NCBI GenBank assembly: GCA_040002995.1
Contig: JBDUDK010000142.1
Span: 38,397 to 102,396, forward strand
Reading direction: 5' to 3'
DNA: 64,000 nucleotides
DNA from: JBDUDK01 sp040002995
GTDB lineage: Bacteria; Actinomycetota; Acidimicrobiia; Acidimicrobiales; Ilumatobacteraceae
The notes under the pieces were generated by a model that ran no database searches, was not told the DNA's origin, and saw only the letters and a program-made list of their open reading frames with translations. A program made the translations under genes and the position numbers. This document shows, one piece after another, positions 43,494 through 53,172 of the stretch. Numbering within the stretch: the first letter of the stretch is position 1; every line of letters starts with the position of its first letter.

Positions 43494-43684
43494 TCGTCGG
43501 CGCGCTGGGCCACAGAGTTCGGCGTGACGTTCACCTTCGGCTCGTAGGCCACGGCCGCGACCGTGCGGCCGGGCCCGCCAAGGGTGGTGCGCAAATGCTC
43601 GCGGCACGCCCCACACGGTCCGTAGAAGCGCTCCACGGCAGGCTCGCCGCAGCGCGGACACGTGAAGACATCGGCGTCTGCCAC
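43490..43684 (-). CDS. Small zinc-ribbon protein (64 aa)
   Basis: GTG 43684 gives a 64-residue protein with CPRCG near residue 9 and CGAC near residue 27, a compact zinc ribbon, then a basic/polar tail AVAYEPKVNVTPNS. A frame open to 43858 would overlap the lipoprotein gene and is not used. It is convergent with the methyltransferase gene and divergent from the lipoprotein gene. No function recognised. Confidence 0.65.
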   Translation of the reverse strand: MADADVFTCPRCGEPAVERFYGPCGACREHLRTTLGGPGRTVAAVAYEPKVNVTPNSVAQRADD

Positions 43685-43710
43685 GGACCCGAACCTAGTA
43701 GCCCGGTACG

Positions 43711-44928
43711 GTGCGAAGCGTGAACCGTGCCACTCCCCTACTGCTCGGTCTCGTGACGATGGCCGCGGCCTGTGGTGGCTCATCGTCAACGTCGTCGAGC
43801 TCAGCGACGACGTTGGCGCTGCCGACGGCGACCACGCTGCGGTCTCCGACCACATCATCCAACTCGGTCCCGGAGACCAACGCGGCGTCTGTCGCGACCA
43901 CCGCGCCGGCGTCCGCCGCGGTCGCCGAGCGCCGCTACGCCGACAAGGGTCCCTACGACGTCGGCGTCGTTGCTCTCAATATGAACGACCGCCCGCTGAT
44001 CGTGTGGTACCCGGCCGAGGCGGGTTCATCGGCCGGCAAGGATCAAGGCCGTTACGACATGCGCGCGTTCCTACCGGCCGACGAGCAGAGCAAGGTCGCC
44101 GCGAGCGACGCCACGGTCTTCAAGATGGATGCGTACAAAGATGTTCCGGCGCCAAACGACGACGGTCCGTTCCCGCTCGTGCTGTTCAGTCACGGGCTCG
44201 GCGGTTTCGCGACGCAGTCGAGCTTTCTCACCACGCATCTCGCTTCATGGGGTTTCGTCGTCGTGGCTCCCGAACATGAGTCGCGCGACCTCACCGCGGT
44301 GCTGAGTGACAAGGTCGGGCAGGGACAAGACGACATCGCCGACCTCAAGGAGGCCATCGGTTTCGTCACCGACCCGGCGAACTTCACGTTGGCGTCGATC
44401 GTCGACAGCAAGCGCGTGGCCGTGATCGGCCATGACGCGGGCGCCCTCGCCGCCCTCAAGCTCTCCTCTGAGGCCTCGGTGGCCACGTTCGTTGCGCTCG
44501 CGGCCGGGCCCGACACCACCCCACCGACCAAGCCCGGTTTGTTCGTCGCGGCGGGCGCCGACACTGTCGTCCCCGTCGGCACGATCGAATCGGCGGTCGC
44601 TGCGCTGCCGGCGCCGAGGCGGCTCGTCGTGATCGGCAACGCCAGCCACCTGGCCTTCCTCGACGTCTGCACGCTCGGACGTGACCAGGGCGGCGTGCTG
44701 CAGATCGCGAAGGCAGCAGGCGTACCCGTTCCCGACTCGCTGCTCAGTCTCTACGCCGACGGTTGCGCGACGAAGTATCTGAAGGCGGAGGACGCGTGGC
44801 CGCTCATCGACCACATCGTCACTGCGCAGCTTCGCTCCGGGTTCGGCCTCGACGCGGAAGCGGTCGGGCTGGGGCCTGAACTCAGCGCGGCGTGGTCGCC
44901 GATCGACGTGAAGGTCGAGGATGCTTGA
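43711..44928 (+). CDS. Alpha/beta hydrolase-like lipoprotein with Asp in the nucleophile position
   Basis: 405 residues: lipoprotein signal (LLLGLVTMAAAC, lipid-attached Cys21), a long Thr/Ser linker, then a PAF-acetylhydrolase/dienelactone-hydrolase-like domain. FSHGLGG (159-165) is the oxyanion motif. The nucleophile elbow, normally GHSxG, reads GHDAG (240-244), so Ser is replaced by Asp242. A His (GNASHLAF) lies further on. It is either a catalytically altered enzyme (Asp nucleophile, as in haloalkane dehalogenases) or a non-catalytic binding protein. The start may instead be GTG 43720. Confidence 0.75.
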   Translation: MRSVNRATPLLLGLVTMAAACGGSSSTSSSSATTLALPTATTLRSPTTSSNSVPETNAASVATTAPASAAVAERRYADKGPYDVGVVALNMNDRPLIVWYPAEAGSSAGKDQGRYDMRAFLPADEQSKVAASDATVFKMDAYKDVPAPNDDGPFPLVLFSHGLGGFATQSSFLTTHLASWGFVVVAPEHESRDLTAVLSDKVGQGQDDIADLKEAIGFVTDPANFTLASIVDSKRVAVIGHDAGALAALKLSSEASVATFVALAAGPDTTPPTKPGLFVAAGADTVVPVGTIESAVAALPAPRRLVVIGNASHLAFLDVCTLGRDQGGVLQIAKAAGVPVPDSLLSLYADGCATKYLKAEDAWPLIDHIVTAQLRSGFGLDAEAVGLGPELSAAWSPIDVKVEDA

Positions 44929-46166
44929 GCGGACTCGCTGAGCGCGGCCGCCCGGCCGTCGACGTGCTGGCGGAGCTCGACGCGATGCGGTCGGGCGACG
45001 TGCGGTGGCGCGACGGTCGGGCCTTCACACTGGTGTACTACGCGGGCCCCGAGCTGTACGAGGTGGCGCGCCAGGCCTACGAGCTCTACATGGCCGAGAA
45101 CGGTCTCAACACCAACGCCTTCCCCAGTCTGGCGCGCATGCAGTCTGAGGTGGTCGAGATGGTGCTCGGACTCATGCACGGCTCGACCGCGGCGGGCTTC
45201 ATGACATCGGGCGGCACGGAGAGCATCCTCATGGCGGTGCTGGCCGCGCGCGAACGCGGTCGCGCCGAGCGCAACGTCGCTGCGCCTGAAATGGTGTTGC
45301 CGGCGAGCGCGCACGCCGCGTTCGAGAAGGCGGCCCACTACTTCGGGGTGAAGAGCGTGAGAGTTCCGGTGCGCGCCGACTGGCGGGCCGACGTCGACGC
45401 TATGGCCGCTGTCGTGAACGATTCCACCGTGCTGGTCGTCGGCTCGTCACCTCAATATCCGCAGGGAGTGGTCGACCCAATCGAGGCGATCGCGGCGATC
45501 GCCTCCGATCGAGGCATCTCGTGTCACGTCGACGCGTGCATGGGAGGGATCACGCTCCCGTTCCTCGAGCAACTCGGACGTGCGATCCCGCCGTGGGACT
45601 TTCGCGTCGATGGGGTGACCTCGATCTCGGTCGATCTGCACAAGTTTGGCTACACGGCGAAGGGCGCGTCGGTGATCGCGTACCGCACGAAAGAGCTGCG
45701 CCGCTACCAAACGTTCGTCACCGACAACTGGTTGGGCGGACTGTACGGATCGTCGGGCGTGCTCGGCACCAAATCCGGTGGCGCCATGGCGGCCGCGTGG
45801 GCGGTCATGAACCACCTTGGCCAAGACGGGTACCGGCAACTCACCGCAACCGCGAGGGCGGCGACCGAGCGGCTCGCCGTCGGCATCGGTGAGATCGACG
45901 GGCTGGTGTTGCGGGCCGAGCCCGACACCACACTGCTGGCGTTCGGTGCCACTGGCGACGTCGACGCATTCGCGGTCGCCGATGCGCTTTGGCGCCGTGG
46001 GTGGTACATCGATCGCCAAGGTCCACCGCCCAGCCTGCATTGCACGATCAACGCCGCGCACGACGCGGTGATCGACGGCTTCCTGGCTGATCTCGCCGCG
46101 TGCGTCGACGAGGTACGCACGAGTGCGCGCTCGGGCGGTCAAGGGGCGTACGGCACAATCGAATAG
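44925..46166 (+). CDS. PLP-dependent decarboxylase/lyase (glutamate decarboxylase or sphingosine-phosphate lyase family)
   Basis: About 413-residue fold-type I PLP enzyme: FPSLARMQSEVVEMVLGLM, MTSGGTESILMAVLAARERG (PLP phosphate loop), HVDACMGGITLPFLEQLG, and the PLP lysine in SVDLHKFGYTAKGASV. The pattern matches group II decarboxylases and S1P lyase, so the substrate cannot be chosen. The start is uncertain: TTG 44925 overlaps the previous stop as TTGA and has GAGG upstream; GTG 44892 is the alternative. Confidence 0.88.
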   Translation: MSGLAERGRPAVDVLAELDAMRSGDVRWRDGRAFTLVYYAGPELYEVARQAYELYMAENGLNTNAFPSLARMQSEVVEMVLGLMHGSTAAGFMTSGGTESILMAVLAARERGRAERNVAAPEMVLPASAHAAFEKAAHYFGVKSVRVPVRADWRADVDAMAAVVNDSTVLVVGSSPQYPQGVVDPIEAIAAIASDRGISCHVDACMGGITLPFLEQLGRAIPPWDFRVDGVTSISVDLHKFGYTAKGASVIAYRTKELRRYQTFVTDNWLGGLYGSSGVLGTKSGGAMAAAWAVMNHLGQDGYRQLTATARAATERLAVGIGEIDGLVLRAEPDTTLLAFGATGDVDAFAVADALWRRGWYIDRQGPPPSLHCTINAAHDAVIDGFLADLAACVDEVRTSARSGGQGAYGTIE

Positions 46167-46194
46167 ACGGGGCGACGGCAACTAGAATTGGCTG

Positions 46195-46947
46195 ATGGCC
46201 CTTCCCAAGCAGCAGCCCACGTCCACCGTCGCCGACGAGCGCCTTCTGCGTAAGCAACGCCTGGCCGCGGGCTTTCGCATCTGGGGTCGTCTCGGTTACG
46301 ACGAAGGGCCTGCCGGTCATATCACCGCTCGCGATCCCGAGCGTTCTGACCACTTCTGGGTGAATCCGTTCGGCAAGCACTTCAGCCTCATCTCGGTGAG
46401 CGACCTCTTACTCGTCAACCACCACGGCGAAGTCGTCGAGGGCGACCAGCCCGTGAACCGCGCCGCATTCGCGATTCACTCCGCCATCCACGCCGCCCGC
46501 CCCGACGTGGTCGCCGCGGCGCACTGCCATTCGGTGCACGGCAAGGCGTGGTCGTCGCTCGGCCGCCTACTCGATCCCATCACGCAAGACTCCTGCTCGT
46601 TCTACGAGGACCACGCGCTGTTCGACGACTTCACCGGGGTCGTGCTCGACGTCGAGGAGGGCAAGCGCATTGCTCACGCGCTCGGCGGCAACAAGGCGGC
46701 GATCCTCCGCAATCACGGACTGCTCACCGTCGGCACCACCGTCGACGCCGCCGTGTGGTTCTTCGTCGCGATGAACCGCTCGGCGCATGCGCAGCTGCTG
46801 GCCGAGGCGGCGGGCAGGCCCCACCTGATCGACCATGAGAACGCCACGCTCACCCGTGGGCAAGTCGGCTCCGAGGCCGCGGGCTGGTTCAGCTTCCAAC
46901 CGATGTTCGAGTGGATCAGCAAGCTCGAACCTGACCTCTTCGACTGA
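46195..46947 (+). CDS. Class II aldolase/adducin-family protein
   Basis: 250-residue zinc aldolase-fold protein. Zinc and catalytic motifs: HITARDPERSDHFWVNPFG near residue 42, VVAAAHCHSVHGKAWSS, and ILRNHGLLTVGTTVDAAVWFF. Members split sugar phosphates or act on other substrates; the adducin-like subgroup often has unknown role. A glycine riboswitch follows 69 bases downstream and belongs to gcvP. Confidence 0.88.
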   Translation: MALPKQQPTSTVADERLLRKQRLAAGFRIWGRLGYDEGPAGHITARDPERSDHFWVNPFGKHFSLISVSDLLLVNHHGEVVEGDQPVNRAAFAIHSAIHAARPDVVAAAHCHSVHGKAWSSLGRLLDPITQDSCSFYEDHALFDDFTGVVLDVEEGKRIAHALGGNKAAILRNHGLLTVGTTVDAAVWFFVAMNRSAHAQLLAEAAGRPHLIDHENATLTRGQVGSEAAGWFSFQPMFEWISKLEPDLFD

Positions 46948-47015
46948 CTCGGCCATCCGGCGCATATCGCCGCGCCGGGGGCGATGATCGCTAGATTGGC
47001 CTTGTCGCCGATCCC

Positions 47016-47190
47016 CCGCGGGAGAGTCCAAGGGCAACGTTGCCCGCGGACGCCGAAGGAGCAACCTCCCCGGAATCTCTCAGGCACCAGGACCGCAGGG
47101 GGGAGACACCGCTGGAGAGCAGGTGCGCGAGCACCTCACCGATGGGGAAAGCCCGCACGGGCACATCTCTCAGGTCCAAGGACAGCGTGG
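47016..47190 (+). ncRNA. Tandem glycine riboswitch upstream of gcvP
   Basis: Two adjacent aptamers. The first begins CGCGGGAGAG near 47017 and holds GACGCCGAAGGAGCAA (47049-47064) and ATCTCTCAGGCACCAGGACCGC ending near 47097. The second begins CGCTGGAGAG near 47110, then TCACCGATGGGGAAAGCCC (47136-47154) and ATCTCTCAGGTCCAAGGACAG ending near 47186. The GGAGAG, CCGAxGGxGxAA and CTCTCAGG elements are the standard glycine riboswitch core. TAGATT at 46992-46997 could be the -10 element. It sits 41 bases before the gcvP ATG. An in-frame GTG at 47123 inside the aptamer is rejected as a start. Confidence 0.93.
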
Positions 47191-47230
47191 GGAGCCAACC
47201 GAGGTGCCACCCGCCGATCGGAGCCGACCC

Positions 47231-50095
47231 ATGCGCATGCCCCCCGATCTCTTCGAGGCTTTCTCCTCCCGCCACATTGGCCTGAGCGAGGACGACGAGA
47301 ACAAGATGCTGGCCGAACTGGGCGTGGCGACGCGTGCCAACCTGATCGCCCAGACCGTCCCGGCCACGATCCGCCTCGACGGCGCGCTGGCGTTGCCACC
47401 GGCGCTGACCGAACCGGAAGCACTCGCGCTTCTACGCGCGAAGGCCGCCCGTAACCAGGTGTTCACCTCGCTCATCGGCCTCGGTTATTCGGACACCATC
47501 ACTCCCCCGGTGATCGCGCGGAACGTCCTCGAGAACCCGGCCTGGTACACCGCCTACACCCCGTATCAGCCAGAGATCAGCCAGGGACGCCTCGAAGCAC
47601 TCCTGAACTTCCAGACGATGGTCGCCGACCTCACCGCGATGGACCTCGCCAACGCGTCGCTTCTCGACGAAGCGACGGCGGCCGCGGAGGCTATGACGAT
47701 GAGCCGGCGTCTGTCGCGCCACGCGGGTCACGTTTTCTTCATCGACGAGGGCTGTCATCCACAGACGATTGCCGTGATCGAGACGCGAGCTGAGCCGATC
47801 GGTATCGAGGTGGCCGTGGGTGACCCAACTGTCGATCTCGACCTCGAGCAGACGTTCGGAGTGCTGCTCGCGCTCCCCGCTTCAACCGGCGCGCTGTTCG
47901 ATTGGACGGCGATGATCGAGCGGGTCCATGAGGCCGGTGGCCTCGCCACGGTCGTCGTCGATCTGCTCGCGCTCGCCCTGATCACGCCGCCGGGTCAGAT
48001 GGGCGCCGACATTGTCGTCGGTTCGTCACAGCGCTTCGGTGTGCCCCTCGGCTTCGGCGGACCTCACGCCGCGTTCATGGCCACGCGTGAGCAACACGCG
48101 CGGGCCCTTCCAGGTCGACTCGTGGGCGTGAGTACCGACGCCGCCGGCCGGCCCGCGCTGCGACTCGCGCTTCAGACCCGCGAACAACACATCCGCCGCG
48201 AGAAGGCCACCAGCAATATCTGCACCGCGCAGGTGCTCCTGGCGGTGATGGCGGCGTTCTACGCGGTGTGGCACGGGCCCGAGGGCGTCGGCCGCATCGC
48301 GCGCCGCGTGCACCGACTCACGTCAATGCTCGCCGCGGGCATCAAGGCCGGTGGGTTTCAACTTGTGCACGATTCGTGGTTCGACACCATCGCAGTGCGA
48401 ACGGCGGGCCGCTCCGGCGAGATCTGCGCCGCCGCCCGCGCGCGGAAAATCAATCTTCGTTTCATCGACGACGACACCGTGGGGATCTCGCTCGACGAAA
48501 CGACGACGCTGTCTGTTGTTAACGACGTCTGGGAGGCATTCGGGTTGAGCACTCCCGTCTCCGACCTCGGCGACATTGATGAACAGGGCATACCCGCCGA
48601 TCTGCGACGGTCCGGAGAGATCCTCGTCCATCCCGTGTTCCGCCGTTATCACAGCGAGCACGAAATGCTGCGTTACCTGCGCCGTCTCGCCGACCGCGAC
48701 CTCGCACTCGATCGCACGATGATCCCGCTCGGGTCGTGCACGATGAAGCTGAACGCCACGAGCGAGATGATCCCGGTGACGTGGCCTGAGTTCGCCGCGA
48801 TTCACCCGTTCGCGCCGATCGATCAGGTGGGCGGGTACCTCGAGATGATCCACGAACTCGAAGCCGCGTTGCTCGAGCTCACCGGCTACGACGAGGTGTC
48901 GCTACAACCCAACGCCGGGTCGCAAGGCGAACTGGCCGGACTGCTCGCCATACGCGCGTACCACCGCTCGCGTGGCGACGAAGAGCGCACCGTCTGCCTG
49001 ATCCCCTCCTCGGCGCACGGCACGAACGCCGCGTCGGCGGTCATGGCGGGCATGCGCGTCGTGGTCGTGGCCTGCGACGAGCGCGGCAATGTCGACCTCG
49101 AGGATCTGCGCCGGCTGGTCCGCGAACACGGCGACCGCCTCGCCGCGTGCATGGTCACCTACCCGTCGACCCATGGGGTGTTCGAGGCGGGGATCACCGA
49201 TCTCTGCGAGATCGTCCACGCCGCGGGCGGGCAGGTATACGTCGACGGCGCCAATCTCAACGCCCTCGTCGGCATCGCCAAGCCGGGGTGGTTCGGTGCC
49301 GACGTCAGTCACCTGAACCTCCACAAGACGTTCTGCATCCCCCACGGTGGTGGCGGCCCCGGCGTGGGGCCCGTCGCCGCGAAGGCCCACCTGGCGCCGT
49401 TTCTTCCCTCGCATCCACTGCGTCCGGAGGCCGGCCCGGCCACCGGTGCGGTCATCGGCCCTGTCGCCGCCGCGCCATGGGGTTCCGCGAGCATCCTGGC
49501 GATTCCGTGGGTTTACATCACGCTCATGGGTCCCCACGGGCTCACGGCGGCGACGGAAGCCGCGATTCTCAACGCGAACTACGTCGCGCACCGACTGCAC
49601 CCGCATTTTCCTGTTCTCTACGCGGGTGAACGGGGCCGCGTCGCGCACGAGTGCATCATCGACCTCCGCCCGATCACGAAAGCGACGGGCATCACCGTCG
49701 ACGATGTTGCCAAACGCCTCACCGATTACGGCTTCCACGCCCCGACGATGAGCTTCCCTGTGGCGGGCACGTTGATGGTCGAACCTACCGAGAGCGAAAG
49801 CAAAGCCGAGCTCGACCGCTTCTGCGACGCCATGATCGCTATCCGTTCGGAGATCGATCGGGTTGCGAGCGGCGAGTGGACGAGCGCCGCCAGCCCGTTG
49901 CGACATGCTCCGCATCCCGCGGCCGATGTCGCCACCGACGCCTGGGATCGCGCCTACACGCGCGACGAGGCCGCTTTCCCGTTGGCGTCGTTGCGGACCA
50001 CGAAGTACTGGCCGCCGGTGGGGCGTATCGACGCGGCGGCGGGCGATCGCAACCTCGTGTGCGCATGCCCTCCGATCGAGGAGTACGCGAACTGA
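47231..50095 (+). CDS. gcvP: Glycine dehydrogenase (glycine cleavage P protein)
   Basis: PLP enzyme that decarboxylates glycine and passes aminomethyl to lipoyl GcvH. 954 residues in the single-chain form: FSSRHIGLSEDDENKML at the N-terminus, DEATAAAEAMTMSRR, GSSQRFGVPLGFGGPHAAF in the first half, and in the second half the PLP lysine HLNLHKTFCIPHGGGGPG. ATG 47231 follows GGAG. It is under the glycine riboswitch. Its TGA is immediately followed by the gcvT stop on the other strand, forming TGATCA with no gap. Confidence 0.97.
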   Translation: MRMPPDLFEAFSSRHIGLSEDDENKMLAELGVATRANLIAQTVPATIRLDGALALPPALTEPEALALLRAKAARNQVFTSLIGLGYSDTITPPVIARNVLENPAWYTAYTPYQPEISQGRLEALLNFQTMVADLTAMDLANASLLDEATAAAEAMTMSRRLSRHAGHVFFIDEGCHPQTIAVIETRAEPIGIEVAVGDPTVDLDLEQTFGVLLALPASTGALFDWTAMIERVHEAGGLATVVVDLLALALITPPGQMGADIVVGSSQRFGVPLGFGGPHAAFMATREQHARALPGRLVGVSTDAAGRPALRLALQTREQHIRREKATSNICTAQVLLAVMAAFYAVWHGPEGVGRIARRVHRLTSMLAAGIKAGGFQLVHDSWFDTIAVRTAGRSGEICAAARARKINLRFIDDDTVGISLDETTTLSVVNDVWEAFGLSTPVSDLGDIDEQGIPADLRRSGEILVHPVFRRYHSEHEMLRYLRRLADRDLALDRTMIPLGSCTMKLNATSEMIPVTWPEFAAIHPFAPIDQVGGYLEMIHELEAALLELTGYDEVSLQPNAGSQGELAGLLAIRAYHRSRGDEERTVCLIPSSAHGTNAASAVMAGMRVVVVACDERGNVDLEDLRRLVREHGDRLAACMVTYPSTHGVFEAGITDLCEIVHAAGGQVYVDGANLNALVGIAKPGWFGADVSHLNLHKTFCIPHGGGGPGVGPVAAKAHLAPFLPSHPLRPEAGPATGAVIGPVAAAPWGSASILAIPWVYITLMGPHGLTAATEAAILNANYVAHRLHPHFPVLYAGERGRVAHECIIDLRPITKATGITVDDVAKRLTDYGFHAPTMSFPVAGTLMVEPTESESKAELDRFCDAMIAIRSEIDRVASGEWTSAASPLRHAPHPAADVATDAWDRAYTRDEAAFPLASLRTTKYWPPVGRIDAAAGDRNLVCACPPIEEYAN

Positions 50096-51148
50096 TCAGC
50101 GCTTGGCCACGAACGGAGTGGCCACGACACGGCCGGCGAGGTCGGTGCCGCGCAGATCGATAGAGACTTCGGTGCCTTCGGCGGTGTCGGGCGGGAGGAA
50201 GCCGAGCGCGATGCCGTGGCCGAGTACGGGTGAGAAGTTCCCACTGGTGGTACGGCCGGCCACGGAGCCGGCGATAAGCACATCACACTCGGCACGGGGC
50301 GGTCGGCGTCCCGCCACGCTGATACCGCGCAGCTTCCGGGCAGGCCCCGTGGCTCGCTCCGCTTCGAGCGCGGCCTTGCCTCCGAACTCGGGTTTGCTCC
50401 ACCCCACCACCCACCCGAGTCCGGCCTGCAAAGGCGTGATCCCAGGACCGAGCTCGTGGCCGTGCAGCGGCAGCGCGGCCTCGAGCCGCAGCGTGTCCCT
50501 CGCCCCGAGACCGGCAGGCGTGGCGCCGGAGTCGATGAGGGCCCTCCACAACGCAGGCGCATGGTCGGCGGGCACGGCGAACTCCAGGCCGTCTTCGCCC
50601 GTGTAACCGGTGCCGGCGACGAGCCCCGACGCGCCGCGCCAGGAGAACGCGCCCACCCGGAACCGTCCGATGGCCGCCGCTTCGGGAAGTAACGCGGCGA
50701 CCGTGGCTCGGGCCTCTGGCCCCTGGACGGCGATGATCGCCCGCTCGCTCGTGACGTCGGTTCCGCCGATCGCTTCGAGGACGCCCGACGTGTTCGACGC
50801 GTTGGGCATGACATCGAAGCGTTCGGGCGTGACCCACCACACGATGATGTCGTCGACGACGGAACCATCGTCGGCGCACAGGTGGGTGTACTGAGCGCGG
50901 CCGGGCTCGATCTTGTTCAGGTCGTTCGTGAACGCACCCTGCAAGCGGTCGAACGCTCCCCCACCCTCGACGCGCACCGTGCCGAGATGGCTTACGTCGA
51001 ACACGGCGACCGTGTTTCGACAAGCGAGATGCTCGGTGATCGTGCCCGTGGGATACGAGATCGGCATCTGCCAGCCACCGAACTCGACGAGCTTCGCGTT
51101 CAACGCCCGATGCTCGGCGTCGAGCGGCGAACGGCGCAACCCGCTCAT
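50096..51148 (-). CDS. gcvT: Aminomethyltransferase (glycine cleavage T protein)
   Basis: 350-residue folate-dependent T protein that releases ammonia and makes 5,10-methylene-tetrahydrofolate. Seen: LDAEHRALNAKLVEFGGWQM, VFDVSHLGTVRVEG (catalytic Asp region), NDLNKIEPGRAQYT, GYTGEDGLEFAVP, and GLGARDTLRLEAALPLHGHE. Last gene of the minus-strand run from pgsA; no riboswitch is in front of it, so glycine control may reach it differently. Confidence 0.96.
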   Translation of the reverse strand: MSGLRRSPLDAEHRALNAKLVEFGGWQMPISYPTGTITEHLACRNTVAVFDVSHLGTVRVEGGGAFDRLQGAFTNDLNKIEPGRAQYTHLCADDGSVVDDIIVWWVTPERFDVMPNASNTSGVLEAIGGTDVTSERAIIAVQGPEARATVAALLPEAAAIGRFRVGAFSWRGASGLVAGTGYTGEDGLEFAVPADHAPALWRALIDSGATPAGLGARDTLRLEAALPLHGHELGPGITPLQAGLGWVVGWSKPEFGGKAALEAERATGPARKLRGISVAGRRPPRAECDVLIAGSVAGRTTSGNFSPVLGHGIALGFLPPDTAEGTEVSIDLRGTDLAGRVVATPFVAKR

Positions 51149-51158
51149 GACTCAGCCC

Positions 51159-51502
51159 TCACGAGAGCGCGCAGGTGGTGGCCCCCGCCAGGTCGGTGAG
51201 GCAGAAGCGCAGTACGAGGTCGTGGTACGCGCGACGGTCGAGCAGATAGACGCGCACCCCGGGATGAGTCTCGGTGAGGCGGCGGATCTTGCGGCGCTTA
51301 GGCCCGAGTAGGCCTTGCCGCAGTGTCGTGATCTCGACGTAGAGATCGAATCCGGGCAGGTAGAAGTCGGGCGTAAAGCCCTCGCGGGGCCGTCCGTCGC
51401 CGTTGAAGTCGAGGATGAAGGTGCGGGGCTCGTACTCCCAGGCAACGCCGAACGAGTCGAGCAGTTCGGCGAGTTGGGCTTCGGCCGGATGGGCGAAGCG
51501 GA

Positions 51503-51506
<4 letters not shown>
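51159..51506 (-). CDS. PD-(D/E)XK-fold-like small protein
   Basis: 115 residues starting GTG 51506 (GTGA overlap with the MerR gene). The core AQLAELLDSFGVAWEYEPRTF, then GFTPDFYLPGFDLYVEITTL and VRVYLLDRRAYHDL resembles the PD-(D/E)XK nuclease layout: PD (about 44-45), then E-I-T in the position of the ExK. The catalytic lysine is a Thr here; a basic KRRKIRR follows. Either a divergent nuclease or an inactive relative; a role in DNA is inference. The frame open to 51668 overlaps the MerR gene. Confidence 0.65.
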
Positions 51507-51967
<461 letters not shown>

Positions 51968-52079
51968 AACACGCTCCTGGGTTCGAGGGCGGGGTCTCCG
52001 GACGATGACATCGCCGTAGTTACGCCGTTGTGACCCCAGGCTACGGACCCGGCGCGCGCCGGTCAATTACCCTGCCCGA

Positions 52080-52565
52080 TCAGGCAAAGTCCTCCGGACT
52101 GACCTGGTCGATGAAGTGGCGGAACTCGTCGACGAGTTCCTCGGCCTTCTCCGTCTCGGGCTCGGCCGGAAGCTGACCCGCCTCGTCGAGCACGGCCTCT
52201 TCGGCAAAGATCGGCGACCCGGTCCGCACGGCAAAGGCGATGGCGTCGGACGGGCGGCTCGAGACCCTCCGGCGGTTGGTGCCCACCTCGAGTTCGAGCT
52301 CCGCGTAAAACGTGTGGTCACGGAGCTCCGTGACGACCACCTTGTTCAGGGAGGCCGCCAGCGACTGCACGACGTCGCGGAGCAGGTCGTGGGTCATCGG
52401 CCGGGGAGGCTGTTCCCCCTCGACGGCGGACACGATCGCCATGGCTTCCGGGTGTCCGATGTAGATCGGTAACACCCGCTGGGCCCCCTCTTTCTCGCGC
52501 AGCAGCAGAAGGGGCGAGTTGGCGGGCATCTCGACCCGCACACCGACGAGCTCCATCTCCACCAT
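52080..52565 (-). CDS. DUF151 bifunctional-nuclease-family protein
   Basis: 161 residues: MVEMELVGVRVEMPANSPLL, LREKEGAQRVLPIYIGHPEA, EGEQPPRPMTHDLLRDVV, then DHTFYAELELE and RPSDAIAFAVRTGSPIFAEE, the full DUF151 signature. Plant and bacterial relatives are described as nucleases; the cellular role is unclear. Corresponds to Rv1829 in the mycobacterial block. ATG 52565 replaces a longer, unsupported frame. Confidence 0.93.
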   Translation of the reverse strand: MVEMELVGVRVEMPANSPLLLLREKEGAQRVLPIYIGHPEAMAIVSAVEGEQPPRPMTHDLLRDVVQSLAASLNKVVVTELRDHTFYAELELEVGTNRRRVSSRPSDAIAFAVRTGSPIFAEEAVLDEAGQLPAEPETEKAEELVDEFRHFIDQVSPEDFA

Positions 52566-52575
52566 CGACCAAACG

Positions 52576-53172
52576 CTACCCCTCCCGGCCAATCTGTGCT
52601 CGGGCGTCGGGGTAGAGAAGCGACACGGCCGAATCCGGATCTTTGACAAGTCGTTCCCGGTCGACGGCCACGACGTCGTGGGTGTCGCGGTAGCGGCCTT
52701 CGTGGTCGAGGCCGAACCCGATCAGGTACTGGTCGGCGACGGGAAATCCCCGATAGCGCAGCGGCACGGGTGCCAATCGCCGGCTGACCTTGTCGAACAA
52801 CGTGCAGACATCGAGTGAGGCCGGTCCACGCGTCGCCAGCTCGGACAGAAGAAACGCAAGCGTAAGACCGGTGTCGACGACGTCGTCGACCAACACAACC
52901 GCGCGACTGTTGATGTCGGTGCGCAAGTCCATCATGAGGCGCACGCGCCCGCTGCCCGCCCGGTACGGCGAGATCGACAGGAAGTCGATCTCGGGTACGA
53001 CGGTCAACGCGCGCATGAGGTCGGCGAGGAAGGGCAGCGCGCCCTTCAGCACGCCGACGAGCACGACACCGTCCTCATGATCGCGGGAGATCTCGCCCGC
53101 GAGACGCGCGATCTCGGCGGCAATCTGCGCGCGGGTGAATCGCGTGCCGTTCGTAGGGGCGCGGTTAGACAC
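52576..53172 (-). CDS. hpt: Hypoxanthine (guanine) phosphoribosyltransferase
   Basis: Purine salvage enzyme joining hypoxanthine or guanine to PRPP. 198 residues: DGVVLVGVLKGALPFLADLM, the PRPP loop VVLVDDVVDTGLTLAFLL, and DKVSRRLAPVPLRYRGFPV with the C-terminal base-binding FGLDHEGRYRD. GTG 53172 overlaps the upstream MerR stop by 8 bases; a longer frame overlaps that gene further. hpt is an insertion relative to the mycobacterial gcvH-garA-Rv1828-Rv1829 order. Confidence 0.95.
   Translation of the reverse strand: MSNRAPTNGTRFTRAQIAAEIARLAGEISRDHEDGVVLVGVLKGALPFLADLMRALTVVPEIDFLSISPYRAGSGRVRLMMDLRTDINSRAVVLVDDVVDTGLTLAFLLSELATRGPASLDVCTLFDKVSRRLAPVPLRYRGFPVADQYLIGFGLDHEGRYRDTHDVVAVDRERLVKDPDSAVSLLYPDARAQIGREG

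Noticed and set aside
47123..47230. An in-frame GTG giving gcvP a 36-residue N-terminal extension
   Set aside because: It lies inside the second glycine aptamer; ATG 47231 has a GGAG site and gives the normal GcvP N-terminus.
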